A stretch of DNA of 64,000 nucleotides from Pohlia nutans (taxonomy: Eukaryota; Streptophyta; Bryopsida; Bryales; Mniaceae). Of the stretch, positions 34,690 through 45,815 are shown one piece after another. The notes below the pieces were generated by a model. The model saw nothing but the letters and a program-made list of their open reading frames with translations, made no database searches and had not been told where the DNA came from. The DNA lies in assembly GCA_022496805.1 (NCBI GenBank), contig CM040088.1:27100452-27164451 (forward strand), written 5' to 3'. The first letter of the stretch is position 1. The number at the start of each line of letters is the position of its first letter. The translations under genes and the position numbers were made by a program.

Positions 34690-35290
34690 ATTTTTTTGAT
34701 AATTATAAAGGAATGTAACCATTGGCAATTTTTTTTCCATGTATTTTTAATTCTTTTTTCAAAAAAAAATTTGCGCTACAACACGCAGGCCTTTTTCTAT
34801 ATCTTGAATTTTTTTCATAATATTTTGATTTTTTTTTTTTTGGCCAAAATCGTGATGGCAAATCATGGCTGTGAGTTGTTTTTTTTTTTCCAGCGGACTT
34901 TGAATGTTTTTAACAATGTGAAAAAATATTTTTTTCCAAATTTGTTTTTTGCACTAGATTATGTAGGACTTTTTCTATATCTAGGATTTTTTTCAGAATA
35001 TTATGAATTTATTTATTTTTTGTCAAAATCGTGGTGGCTGTGAGCTATTTTTTTTTTAAGCGGACTATGGATGCTTTTTTGCGATGTAAAAATAAATTCC
35101 AATTTTTTTTTAGTAGATCATGCAAGCATTTTTCTATATCTAAAAAAAATTTCAAATTTTTTTGAGCTTTTTTTTTGTTTTGCCAAAATCTTAAAGGCTG
35201 TTATCTATTTTTTAATTTTCAGTAGACTTTAGATGTTTTTGGCAATGTAAAAAACTCTTTCTATTCCAAATTTTTTTTGCACTCCATTAT
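34690..35290. repeat. Degenerate T-rich tandem repeat, ~160-173-bp unit
   Basis: 'tttttctatatct' recurs near 34791, 34971 and 35130, each time followed by a T run and then 'gccaaaatcgtg' or similar, then 'gcggactatggatg' or similar. Three to four diverged units are visible. Open frames here are low-complexity Phe/Leu runs. Confidence 0.65.
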
Positions 35291-36164
35291 ACAGATGTTT
35301 TCTAATCAACATGCCTTGCAGTCGTTCTTTGAAGTTGAAACTTAAAAAAGTTTCGAAAGCCAACGCTTTTCTTTGAACATAAACTGGATTCTAATAATGG
35401 CCAGGAGGTCCTTATAATACAATTTTCTTTGCAGTTGGTTTGTGTGGGGGTAGAAGGTGAAATTGGGGAAAATTGGTTTAGGCAGAAATTCCTATAAAGT
35501 AGAAGCACCAATTCCAGCCACCTATGCAAACACATGTTTCAACTTCATGAGTTCCCAATCAAATTATCACAACCATTAGTTGTAGCAATTTGGTGAACAA
35601 TTTCGAATGCCAAGTTAGCAAACTAATTGAACTAGAAATGAAAGAACGATAGTGGTCTATGCAGAATAAGTTTGAAAATTCAGAACAAAATCATACATTG
35701 TGACAAAATTAATTAAAAAGCAATGTAAGGTTTGTGGATGAAAGCAAGCAAGAGCGTCGCAGTATTTGGACCATCTCTCGGAAGAGTTCTTCATGGTGGA
35801 TTGACATATCTTGAGATGGTACTTTCTATTTCACGACAGCGTCGTCATTTCTCTTTGTGAATTGTTTTACCCTGGCTCTGTACAATCTCCACCCGAGTGA
35901 GAAGAGTGAAGAAGAAAAGCGACGCAAGCGGAGCTCTAATCTCGACCCAAAGGCTTCGTGCGCCACGATTATCAGTCGAGGTTCGGTATGATTTTAATAA
36001 TTTCTTGTTACCTCACAGGCATGCTTTCCTTCATTCGTGAAGTTTTACTTCTTCAAGCATTGAACGCGAAGAAATCTCATTCATCGCACGGTCTGGATGA
36101 TTGGAAGCCAAGTGGATCTTGATGGAATTGTGCAGTTGCAGGAATGAGGTTATGATCGTCTTCT

Positions 36165-36326
36165 GTGAGCGGTGAAGCAAGCGGAGCGCGCAATTTGCAG
36201 AGGATCGTGAGTGGTGAAGAACGCAGGGGCTTGAATGGCCCAATGTCCCATATCATTTGGAAATACATATTTGGGCTGGTATATGATCCCAGTTGGACTC
36301 GGAGCAAGCAATTGAATCGGGTTTGG
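36165..36326 (+). other. Possible exon of an unrecognised gene
   Basis: An open block encodes ...GLNGPMSHIIWKYIFGLVYD and PSWTRSKQLNRVW and ends at a good donor (TTTGG|GTAAGCC). A second open block upstream (about 35876-35990, ending TTCG|GTATGA) and a third downstream (37290-37535) may belong to the same gene. The composition is protein-like, but there is no family match, the joins are unproven and transposon ends lie between the blocks. Confidence 0.3.
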
Positions 36327-36475
36327 GTAAGCCTGCCCGGGGCTGCCAACACCGGCCTGCCCCGGGGCGCTTACCCAGTCCCCCCTGTTTCAAGCTCCTT
36401 ACCTCGCTTGCCCGCCTGCCCGTTTCGGTCTACTTGCCTACTTACCTTTTGGAGTTGGTTCTTGAAGATATTTAA

Positions 36476-36594
36476 CCCCTAACTGCCCAACCATACATTT
36501 TTATTTATTTTTGAATGTTTTACATGGTGGTAAGCTCTCTTTTCATCTGTCATGTAGTTTTTGCCCATGATTCTTTTTCCATTAATTTTTCAGG
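36476..36594. mobile_element. Terminus of a TTAA-flanked element
   Basis: TTAA (36472-36475) precedes CCCCTAACTGCCCAACC, a family-type end. No right-hand terminus in the matching orientation was found nearby, so the size is unknown and the end coordinate is nominal. Confidence 0.45.
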
Positions 36595-36596
36595 TA

Positions 36597-36806
36597 CACC
36601 GATTATTGTTATTACTGTGAGTCACATTAATTCAGTATTCTCACAATAATTGTGGTATTAGAACAAAAGTGTGAGTCACAGTAATTGAGAGTATTTGAGA
36701 ATTCTTACAATAACGTACATTTGAGATGTATGTACTCAAATTATTGTGAGGATTGGTATAAAGTTCATACTAATTTTGTGACTCACAGTAATGCCAATAA
36801 TCGGTG
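36597..36806. mobile_element. TA-flanked MITE (Tc1/mariner-like), 210 bp
   Basis: TA at 36595-36596 and 36807-36808 flanks CACCGATTATTG at the left and CAATAATCGGTG at the right. The inverted repeat extends about 30 bp through 'attactgtgagtcaca'. The interior contains another 'gtgagtcacagtaatt' and nested palindromes. A TA target with long inverted repeats fits Tc1/mariner. Confidence 0.8.
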
Positions 36807-36952
36807 TAATTACCTTTATATAAGTGAAGTCTGATTAGGAAAGAAACCAAAATTGAATTTACTAACTAGGTCCCTTCATTCCATGTGAGATTGTGAGCTT
36901 CTATTTCGACAAAAAAACAATTCAAGGTTTTGAGCTGTAAATTGCGCATTAA

Positions 36953-37110
36953 CCCCTAAACATTCAACATCTAGAAAGCGGATGATGTATACGGAATTAA
37001 ACATAGTTTTCACATATGTCATTGACTTTTTGTAGTACGAATTTTTTAATGTATATTTTATGGGAAGTTAGCTACATGCAATTTCCACATCATCAATTCC
37101 CTATTTAGAT
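36953..37110. mobile_element. End fragment of a TTAA-flanked element
   Basis: TTAA (36949-36952) is followed by CCCCTAAACATTCAACATC and a near-palindrome. The ~150 bases resemble the inverted right end of 32577-33135, for example 'tatgggaagttagct'. The rest is missing. Confidence 0.6.
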
Positions 37111-37289
37111 GTTGATTCACTGCTCAAGCAAAAGGGTGTTCAGCAGTACTAGCTAAAGAATGTTATGTGAGACGACATTGGACGCTTTTCTCTGCTTATT
37201 ACTGCACATCTCTGCCAACGGGCCTGTTTCTCATCCACGGGCTCATCCATGGTCATAGAGCCAGCCACGGTAATGAGAGACCACGGTCC

Positions 37290-37535
37290 CTGTCAGGTGG
37301 ACTCATTGAACTTTCTTGGAAAATCCGTCCTCGATTCTTGCTTGTGCACAATTCCTTGTTACCGGTATATATTTATTTATTTATTTATTTGTGTGTGTGT
37401 TTGTCGAGCTGCGATCTTATAGCAGGCACAGAAATTGAAAGAGTTCTAAGGACTTCAGGAGTCCCGCCAGGAGTAGTGTTCAGACTGACATTCTGTTTCC
37501 ACTTGCTTGAAGCTGCTGCAGACACCCTTGTTTAG
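37290..37535 (+). other. Possible terminal exons of an unrecognised gene
   Basis: A first block encoding ELSWKIRPRFLLVHNSLLP ends at ACCG|GTATAT. A second block after CTTATAG|CAGGCACAG encodes GTEIERVLRTSGVPPGVVF and FRLTFCFHLLEAAADTLV, then TAG (37533-37535). The ~60-bp intron contains (TTTA)n and (TG)n runs. The second block is the more convincing. It ends about 220 bp before the HSBP-like gene. The family is unknown. Confidence 0.35.
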
Positions 37536-37679
37536 TTTATCAAAAACCGCGGCATCTTGCTTTTTCATGAGTGTTGTCTGTAAAATCGGGAAGTCGGGAG
37601 TGTCAAGAATCAAATCTTGGAATCGATTTAGAGGAATTTATATATAAGTGCTAGCTGTTGGTATTTACAATTGGTAAGC

Positions 37680-37740
37680 TATAATATATCTATATCTATA
37701 TCTATATATATATCTATATATATATATATATATATAATAT
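37680..37740. repeat. TATATC/TA microsatellite before the HSBP-like gene
   Basis: Repeats of 'tatatc' pass into (TA)n. The tract ends about 20 bp before the start codon, so it would lie in the promoter or leader. Confidence 0.8.
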
Positions 37741-37758
37741 TATTAATACAGTATATCC

Positions 37759-38076
37759 ATGGAGTCGGAGACTGTAAGAAACCCTCAGCGGAAGGAGCCG
37801 CCGCATGCGCAGTGGCATCATGTGGGGCGCGAAACGATGAATATCGCATATCACAGCACCGAAGGCATTACTGAAGGCTTGCAGCACCAGCTCCAGGCAA
37901 TGCATTCCACATTCTTGACCGCTTCCGACTCCATTCTTGAGCAGATTAGCGAGACAGGGTCTCAGCTTGAGCAGCTAGAACGAAGAATCGATGCGATGGT
38001 GAACGAGGCGGGGGATTTTCGGCTGTCCTCGGCTAATTCAACGCGCTCTCAAACGCAAATCCCAGGCTCTAGCTAA
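37759..38076 (+). CDS. HSBP-like: Heat shock factor-binding protein (HSBP)-like coiled coil, 105 aa
   Basis: HSBPs are small trimeric coiled-coil proteins that bind heat shock transcription factors and damp the heat response. The segment from about residue 36 (GITEGLQHQLQAMHSTFLTA, then SDSILEQISETGSQLEQLER and RIDAMVNEAG) follows the family pattern FVQNLLQQMQxRFQxMSDxI then IDxMxxRIxxLExxI and a final AG/MG, with matching hydrophobic heptads. The N-terminus (MESETVRNPQRKEPPHAQW) and Ser/Thr-rich tail extend the family's usual 75-95 residues. The frame is uninterrupted by introns, so a retrocopy is possible. The start is the first ATG, about 20-80 bp after a TATATC microsatellite. Whether it still binds HSF is inferred only from pattern. 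Confidence 0.65.
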   Translation: MESETVRNPQRKEPPHAQWHHVGRETMNIAYHSTEGITEGLQHQLQAMHSTFLTASDSILEQISETGSQLEQLERRIDAMVNEAGDFRLSSANSTRSQTQIPGSS

Positions 38077-39113
38077 GGAATTCATTCAGAGCTCTTCACA
38101 GCAGTAAGCCGTGTCCGTCATGTCCGTCACGAGTGTGAAGACCTGAATTGAGGGTGGTGATCGATACGTTACAATGCAGTCTATGATGATATTTTGTAAT
38201 AAGCTATAATTCTTATTATTATTATTGTTTTTATTTGAAATCTGACTTACACTAACAGCGAGACCCCTACCACAGGCAGCGATTGCAAAGGTTATGGCTC
38301 GCAAGAGCTTTTCGTTGTGTACACAAGGTATCGTACGTTCTTATGGGTGAAGATTAAAATCTTATCGTCGCTGACATTTTAAGTGACCACTTTTGTGCCT
38401 TAAAAAGTGTCCTAAACAACTTTCCAACAGTATCTTATGTACTATCTAGCGTAAAATCCTTGCTGATGACATAGGAAAAATAATTGTAATTTTTTTGAAA
38501 TGTCCTCATTTTAAATATGTTGGTACAGGTCAACCTAATTGAATCGGGAAGTTAAAACATTCTCATTTAATTTTTAAAATTTTCTAAATTTTCTAAATTT
38601 TTTTTGACACACATGAATTGCATTTTTTTGCAACCTGCAACAATTTTCCAATCAAGTAGTGAGACAATTTCAGAGCCGAAAATTGAATGGCCAACCTCTC
38701 CATTCAGTTTTGGATACCTTACCACCATCACCTCAGCTGCCTCAGCTTGGTCATTTGGGGTCATCTCGGACCAAAACGTTCTCATTTAAAATACAATTAT
38801 TGGGCATTTCAATAATTTTGATCAATCAAAAATTCGACCAATCATAATGCTTCTTTATCTGCTGGAACTTTCTTACTATACAGATGTTTCAAAAAAAATC
38901 TTTAAAATGTCTTAATATGTGTCTTAAAATGTGTCTTAAAATGTGCCTTACAAACCAAAATGAAATATAAATAAATAAATAAAACATTATTGAATAAAGT
39001 TTGTGTGATCACGGGCTCCCTATATCAACAGTGAGACAAACCCCAAGGTACCACACAGCACGACAGTGATCAGATCGAAGGGTAGTTTGAACCTGTGGGA
39101 TGGACCTGGGCGC
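38077..39113. other. Intergenic DNA, no gene seen
   Basis: Repeated 'gtcttaaaatgt' phrases near 38910-38950 and a (TTA)n run near 38210-38230 are the only features noticed. Confidence 0.4.
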
Positions 39114-39130
39114 CCGTATGATCCCCCCGC

Positions 39131-39399
39131 CTCTAAATCCCCCGGTGGTCTTGAATGCGGGGCTACTGTTCATGGGTCCCCCCCTTTTATGAAATTTCCA
39201 TTTTGGGCACCTTCGGTGCTTTTTTTGGCAATTTTTTTTGCAAATTTGGAGCCTACGGCCCCATTTTACCCTAGGGAGACCTTCTTGGGAATAAAAAACC
39301 ATTGGAGGAGGGGGTTGTTTTTTAAGGTGGGCCCGTACAAGGACCAAAATAGGGGGCACTTTTGTCCCCATTCATTGAAGACCACCGGGGGATTTAGAG
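39131..39399. mobile_element. MITE with CTCTAAATCCCCCGG termini and 12-bp flanking direct repeats
   Basis: CTCTAAATCCCCCGGTGGTC at the left is mirrored by GACCACCGGGGGATTTAGAG at the right. CCGTATGATCCC occurs at 39114-39125 and 39404-39415, a few bases outside the inverted repeats. Long flanking repeats fit a Mutator-like origin better than the other families here, but 12 bp is longer than the usual 8-11. Confidence 0.7.
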
Positions 39400-39740
39400 A
39401 AATCCGTATGATCCCATGTAGACAGAAAGTCTTACTTATTTATGACCATCACTATTTAGTTTTTAAATCTCTTCAAAGTTTCACATTTTTATTTCAACAT
39501 TTTTATACTCAGAGCCATAATTTATGTTCATTATGAATTTTTGATAACTTTAAGAATTGTTGTAATATTTTTATGAATTCACAATAATTCTTTCCTCATC
39601 CAAATCATCGAAATCACATTTCAACTTCAAAACTTGTGCAATTTTTAATTACATATTTCCCCATTATACAAAATATTCGTGTGAATTCGAAGGCACAGTT
39701 ATTTATTATTTATTATAGACATGTCATGATGAAAAATTAA

Positions 39741-40280
39741 CCCTTTAACGTCCCGATTCAACATTGTTTTCAAAGAAGTGTTATAAAATGTTTGATGGAA
39801 ACCAAAGATGGAGTTGATGTACCAAGAAAATTTGTAGATGCCAATGTGGAGATCACATTTGTACAGTTGGATGTATCATATTTATTTATTAATAATTTCA
39901 AAATAATTTTGCAAGGTATTCTCTTGAAATTCAATTCAAAATCTAGATTTAACACAAATTTTTTCAAAAATATTGGAATGAAATTGGAATAACATGCACA
40001 ACACGATGGTACATTTTTCATTACTTGATTCTACTTATTTTGTAAAATCATGTTTAAGATCTCACTTTTTGAACTAAGAATGAAACTTGACATAAACCAA
40101 TTGTGTTATTTTTCCAAAAATCATAATTACCTATTTTGAAGATCCATACCGTACAAAGGATAGTCAACTTACACAAGAATCCAAAAAAAAATGGTGGATG
40201 AAAATTGTCTACTGTGGATGGAATTCAAACAATTTCAATCTCTTCGTCGTCCAATATATGGACGTTGGCGCACTAAAGGG
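39741..40280. mobile_element. TTAA-flanked element, 540 bp
   Basis: TTAA is at 39737-39740 and 40281-40284. The ends are CCCTTTAACGTCCCGATTC and GGCGCACTAAAGGG. TCCAATATATGGACG lies just inside the right end. The whole element is an inverted relative of 43528-44068, with similar text throughout, which defines a subfamily. Confidence 0.85.
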
Positions 40281-40284
40281 TTAA

Positions 40285-41222
40285 TTTCCATACTATAATA
40301 TGAATTTAATAAATTATATCCATGTTCTCATTGAATTTAGGCATTAAAAATTGAATGAAAACAACAAAGAAGGTTAACATGATATCATTTCTTATGTACC
40401 TTCATTTATTTTTGATAACTGTGTTTATAGATCTTTTTAAAATATTAATACAAATTTTAGTTTTTAAATGTCAATTTGCTAAATCACATTTGTTCAATCT
40501 ATTTTCATCATTTCGCTAATTATGTACTTGGCCAAGTGCGCTCAAATCATAAGCAAATTTAGCTTAAAGTAAATTGTCTAAAAAGTTCTTTTAAAAACAA
40601 TGATTTTTGTCTTTCTACAATCATTTACATTGTAAACAAACGATTCTTTTATTTGTTTTTTATCCTTAACATTATTTTTTCTGTCATCTTGTTTTCTTCT
40701 TTTTCATTTACTTTTTCTTCATTCTATTTTATCCATTTTTGACTCTTCTTGTGCAGCCGCGGATCCTACACTCTCACCAAAGGTTTATATCTATATATAT
40801 ATATGTAACTGAGAGAACAAATACATTTAAATAAATAAACAAAATAATTGTATTTTTCAACATAATTTTCTTGTAAAAATCATAGTATTTACAAAACGTA
40901 TGAGATTTTCAGGAAAATTTAAATTATAGTGATGAACAACAAGGTGTAGGTGGTATGCTTCTTGAGCTTACATACAGTAAGAAGAAATTCAATAGAAAAA
41001 CATTTTTTGTAGTGTATATTGGAATTTTAGGATTTTGTGCTTTAAAATGCTAAAAAACGCAGTTTAACAATTTCGCAAAACGATAGAATTGGACTAGAAA
41101 GTAGAAGGTAGCCTCCACACTTTCTTAGTTGGGACCATTTTCATATGAAATTAGGAACTAGGTGAAAATCAACATTTGACTTTAAAACAATCAAACATCG
41201 TTGCACGGAGCTCTTTGCATGC
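40285..41222. other. AT-rich intergenic DNA, no gene seen
   Basis: Apart from a TATATC run near 40785-40805, nothing was recognised. Confidence 0.4.
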
Positions 41223-41226
41223 TTAA

Positions 41227-41724
41227 CCCCTAATGGACCATGTTTATTCCTAAAATTTTAGCACTTTCTCGTGGCACTTTCTCGAAGGCAGTTGTATCTC
41301 TTAATTGGTATTCATGTAGAAAACTTCACCGTTAAAGCTTAGAGAGGACTTAGTCGTGAGACTGTATATCCACTTTCAGAACAATCTACTGTATATGTTA
41401 CATAATTATTAGGTTTGATTATGAGTTGTTTTCTAAAAAGTTTGAACAAAATGAAGCGGTTATTCACTTCGCCCTAGTGTGAAAACGCCCTCCAAGTCAT
41501 CAAGCTCCCTAACTACCATGCCCCAAGTTCACTTGCGTTAACGTTTTAGTTTTTTCGCAGTGGATCGATCAACGTAATTGTAAATTATGAAGGATTTTTG
41601 TGTTCTTGTAACAAACATTTACAATTCTCTAGTTAACATTGAGTCAAAATTATGGAATCTAAATTAGTTATTAAAGTAGTGAAATTACTCTTAGATACAA
41701 TACGACCATGTGGTCCTTTAGGGG
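41227..41724. mobile_element. TTAA-flanked element, 498 bp
   Basis: TTAA is at 41223-41226 and 41725-41728. The ends CCCCTAATGGACCATG and CATGTGGTCCTTTAGGGG are inverted repeats. Its right ~150-190 bp recur inverted as 17693-17880. Confidence 0.8.
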
Positions 41725-41728
41725 TTAA

Positions 41729-41870
41729 GAACTAACTCGGATTGACATAATTCAAATTGCGTTGGAAAGTAGACTTGATGCTGTATTTTTCAGTTTTTTT
41801 TTTTTTCAAAAACATATTTTTCTGTTCCGGGCAACCCTTTAGATTTGGACAACAACCAAAAGTTTAGTGA
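41729..41870. repeat. Copy of the dispersed repeat at 5390-5550
   Basis: 'aactcggattgacataattc', 'gttggaaagtagacttgatg' and the T-rich run followed by 'ttccgggcaaccc' match the 5.4-kb copy. In both places the repeat abuts a TTAA-type terminus. Confidence 0.65.
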
Positions 41871-41970
41871 GTTTAGTGAGTTTAGTAAGTTTAGTGAGTT
41901 TTGGAGATCTTTTTGTTAGTTAAAATCTTTTGGAGGGATGATAGGCAGGAGGAAGTCATTTAGAACATGA

Positions 41971-42260
41971 CAGACGGGAAAGAGGGCAGACGGGATGAGG
42001 GACAGACGAGATGAGGGGCTGACGGGATGAGGGGCAGACGGGGTGAGGGGCAGACGGGATGAGGCAGACGGGATGAGGGGCAGACGGGATGAGGGGCAGA
42101 CGGGATGAGGGGCAGACGGGATGAGGGGCAGACGGGGTGAGGGGCAGACGGGATGAGGCAGACGGGGCGAGGGGCAAACATGATGAGGTAGACGGGCAGG
42201 GACAGACGGAATGAGGAACAGACGGGTTGAGGCAGTTGGGTGGAGGCAGTCAGGTTGAGG
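41971..42260. repeat. 17-bp minisatellite, unit gggatgaggggcagacg
   Basis: At least a dozen tandem copies are interspersed with a 12-bp short form lacking 'gggg' (gatgaggcagac). The array fades into looser 'gaggcagtcgg' repeats to about 42420. All three frames of the minus strand stay open through it (Ala-Pro-His-Pro-Val-Cys repeats), a by-product of the unit length. Confidence 0.9.
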
Positions 42261-42739
42261 CAGTCGGGTTGAGGCAGATAGACCTAAACCGTTGGATTGA
42301 GGCAGTTGAATGCAGCGGATGGATCTAAATCGTAGGATTGGAGCAGTCGGCCGGGATGGGGGCAGTCGGAAGACATGGCAGTTGGAGGGAAGGGACAGTC
42401 CGGAATGAGGCAAGCAGACTGAGGGTAAAAAATTTACCCATGACCACATAGCCACGTAGGACACGACTTGCGAGGGGTCCTACGTGGACATGCCACATGT
42501 GCTGCTTGAGACATGTATAGCTTGCAAGGTGGCGGAAAGGTAACTGTTTTAACTCTACCTGGTGAAAAGACTAGACTGCAGTCTAGGTTGACCCTATCGT
42601 GTCGTGCCGGAGAGGTCCGTTTCGACATGATCGGCACGACACGGCATGACACGACATGACCGGCATGATGAACAACCCTGACATGCATGTATGATCCGAT
42701 TAGAAAAGGGATGACTTGTGAAATTTTTATGCTTCATTT

Positions 42740-45700
42740 CATAGTTGTGGGATATCCTCCATGTTGATCTTACTTTTTTGTATGATATTCTTCAATGGTT
42801 CAAAGCTGAGCTTTCTAGAATGTTATATAAAAGGTTCAAGTGGCTCCTTTTAATACATTCCTGACACTAAGAAAGGAAAAGTACATTCTTTAAGAATGTT
42901 GTGAAAGGTAATGTTGATCCTTTCACACTTAGCTTAGGAAAGAAATTGAACCATCCAAGAAGGTTATAAAAGATAAGTTGGTTCCTTCATACCTAGCAGA
43001 CTGTAGGGCAGACGGAGTAATCAAAGATACAATACTATTATTTCAATCTCTTCCACTAACCTTTTATTGCCTTTTAGATGAGAATCTAATAATAGTTCAC
43101 AGTTCATACAATTGTTATTCATTGATTTTTTTTGGCTACTCCATGTCATTAATTCATTTTACTACATTTAAGCTATTAAGGTTAATTTTAAATTTTAGAT
43201 GACCTTCAGCCCTAAAATACAAGATAAAAACATATAACCTTTTAGTGATTTTGGTTCTTTCCAACTTGCTTTGGATCACAATTATAATCATCAAATTGGT
43301 CTTTTTTGATTTTAAGCTCAATTAATAAGTTGAACCTTGACCCTTAAACAACTTAGCAAGCTCCATGGGTTTGATAGAATTTTGGGAGAATCTTGCTCAT
43401 AACTTCTACTCCGTTGCATCAAATGTGACTTTTTAAATGTCAAACCGAGCAGCTTAGAAGAATCTATATTTCTTTAGAGCGAACCAAAGTAAATTAGAAA
43501 GAGAATCCGGGAAAAAATCATCCTTAACCCTTTAGCGCGCCAGCGTCCATATATTGGACGACGAACAGATTAAAGCTGTTTGATTTCCATACAAAGTGGA
43601 CATTTTTCATCCACCAATTTTTTTTTTGGGTTCTTGTGTAAGTTGACTATCCTTTGTACGGTGTGGATCTTCAAAAGAGGTTATCATGATTTTTGGAAAA
43701 ATAACACAATTGGTTTATGTCAAGTTTCATTCTTAGTTCAAAAAGTGAGACCTTAGACATGATTTTTCAAAATAAGTAGAATCAAATAATGGAAACCATA
43801 CCATTGCGTAGTGCATGTTATTCCAATTTCATTCCAATATTTTTCAAATTTTTTGTGTTAATTTGGGATTTTAAATTGAATTTCAAGAGAAAACCTTGTA
43901 AAATTATTTTAAAATTATTAATAAAAAATATGATACATCTAACCGTACAGATGTGATCTTCACATTGGTATTCACAAATTTTCTTTGTACATCAACTCCA
44001 TTTTTGGTTTCCATCAAACATCTTATAACACTTCTTTGAAACCAGTGTTGAATTGGGACGTTAAAGGGTTAAAATGGAGTTTAAAGAGATTTTGGGTGTG
44101 GAATCAGGAAAGCGTATGTCCTTTGGGGTATAATTCCAAGTTACTAATTTCTAAATATATGACATGAAAATTTTCTAAATATGAGGACTTGAAAATTTAT
44201 TAGCACGATGATGTTTTTCAGTATAATAGTATGACAGCTTTGATCGGATTATGTTCATTTCAACATAATTATTTCAGTACTAATATCATCAGTGGCTTGC
44301 AGGCTACCGATAGTAAGCAATTGCTATTTTGTGCTCAAGAATCAAGATGTGGTTACACGTCGGTACTTCCTCATTGTGCTTGATACTGTTGATAGCTGCA
44401 ATTTGACATACTCATGAGCACATCTGCACATGTAGATATCGCTATTTATCCAATAATTGATTGACCACTGTCTAGCTCCAACTTTTGCCTCAACTTTTGC
44501 GCATATTCTACAGGTAGATTCTTCAATTAAAGGGTTAGGGCATGCCCACATGATGTGAGCCCTGTCTTGCTATGATATGAAAAACCAGGCTGATGATTTA
44601 GGCATTAATTTAATGGAAACGCAGATAGGGATAGGTCTCACATAAAATCACGATCTTAGAATGTTACTCGAATCTCCGTGACATAGGGTAATATTCGTTC
44701 GTATAGATCTGAGGCTCAGAATCCAGATACGTGATTGGAAAACTGCCAATTTTTGGATTTCTAGACATTTCAACGAATATGGTGATATTATGCTATTGGT
44801 GAAGAATTGAACCGGAAGTTACAGAACAGGTTTTGATGACCAAAGTTTCAAGGCAGCTAATGATACAGAATTGTGGAGACGGTTCTGTAAGACACCAATT
44901 CAGCCGTCTGTTTTGGGGATCATAATTCATGATTTCAAAGGGCAGAGAAAAAATCTTAATTAATGGGATCATTCACATTTTTTCATGTAGAACTCAGTGA
45001 CAGAAAATTAAAAGAGGTGCCTTGATCCATAATTATGTACTAATGCTTCAGCTGATCTGCTGATGGGCCTCAGCACTTTGCTCAGCTGCTGGGAGGACAC
45101 GATTGAAGGGCTCCTGGCTACAAAAACTAAGGTGAATCACCACATGCAGTCCAACCTCTTAAAAATGACGGAAATTATATATATTTGACAGGGCGCATAT
45201 ATTAGGCCAGATTCTAATTTAGAGCGATCATATATATGGTGAGAGCGAAAGCATAGGTGCATGAACGTACTTAATTTGACAAAGAATATTAATATAATGT
45301 TATGCAGAAACCAGGACTTAACGTACAGTTAGAGCATTGCATGATCACCACATCATGCTTGTGGGTGGCGAACGTTGTGACTTGTCGACCAAGTGTGATT
45401 AACAAGGGACTGAGGAGGTACCGGCGGCTTGCGAGCTGGGTCCCAATGTCTGCCCCTGTTCCCCTGCTGAAGAGGCTGCTGAAGAGGCTGATGCCGACGG
45501 TTGAAACATTACCTCAGGGGCCCATGCATGAACAATGCTGCGGCATGCAGCCAGCTGAAATCGTCCCAACGCCTGATGTCGCAATCGATCCATCAGGCAC
45601 GCCATGACTCAGCAAACACACCAACGTAACAGTTGCTAAATCAGTTCCCGGCCAATCCGGCTGGTGAGCAGAAATAAATACCAGAGCTAGTGTTTGCTGA

Positions 45701-45815
45701 CATACTCATTCGAATTGCAGGCATTCGCTCCGGTCAAGAACACTTCGCTTCGTCTTCCAGCCGATTTGAGACGCACAGTTATTGCTCTCGAACTGAGTCA
45801 GGACTCGCAAGCACA
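42740..45815. repeat. Segmental duplication, copy B: 5' flank of bHLH gene B
   Basis: Collinear with 26280-28386. Copy B is longer, partly because the TTAA element at 43528-44068 lies inside it and has no counterpart in copy A. A short open frame near 45302-45607 is not conserved in frame in copy A, so it is treated as leader or flank. Confidence 0.8.
43528..44068. mobile_element. TTAA-flanked element, 541 bp, specific to duplication copy B
   Basis: TTAA is at 43524-43527 and 44069-44072. The ends are CCCTTTAGCGCGCCAGCG and TTGGGACGTTAAAGGG. GCGTCCATATATTGGACG lies just inside the left end. The interior is an inverted relative of 39741-40280. Absence from copy A implies insertion into B after the duplication, or loss from A. 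Confidence 0.85.

Noticed and set aside
35876..35990. Similarity of NLHPSEKSEEEKRRKRSSNL to the start of ribosomal protein S27
   Set aside because: Only a few residues agree, and the following conserved zinc-finger part of S27 is absent. It was left as a possible unknown exon.
41916..42464. Long minus-strand frame with Pro-His-Pro-Val-Cys repeats
   Set aside because: It is a by-product of the 17-bp minisatellite, with two other frames also open.
45302..45607. 101-codon frame upstream of gene B as a coding exon
   Set aside because: The homologous stretch in copy A is not open in the same frame, so it is probably leader or promoter.
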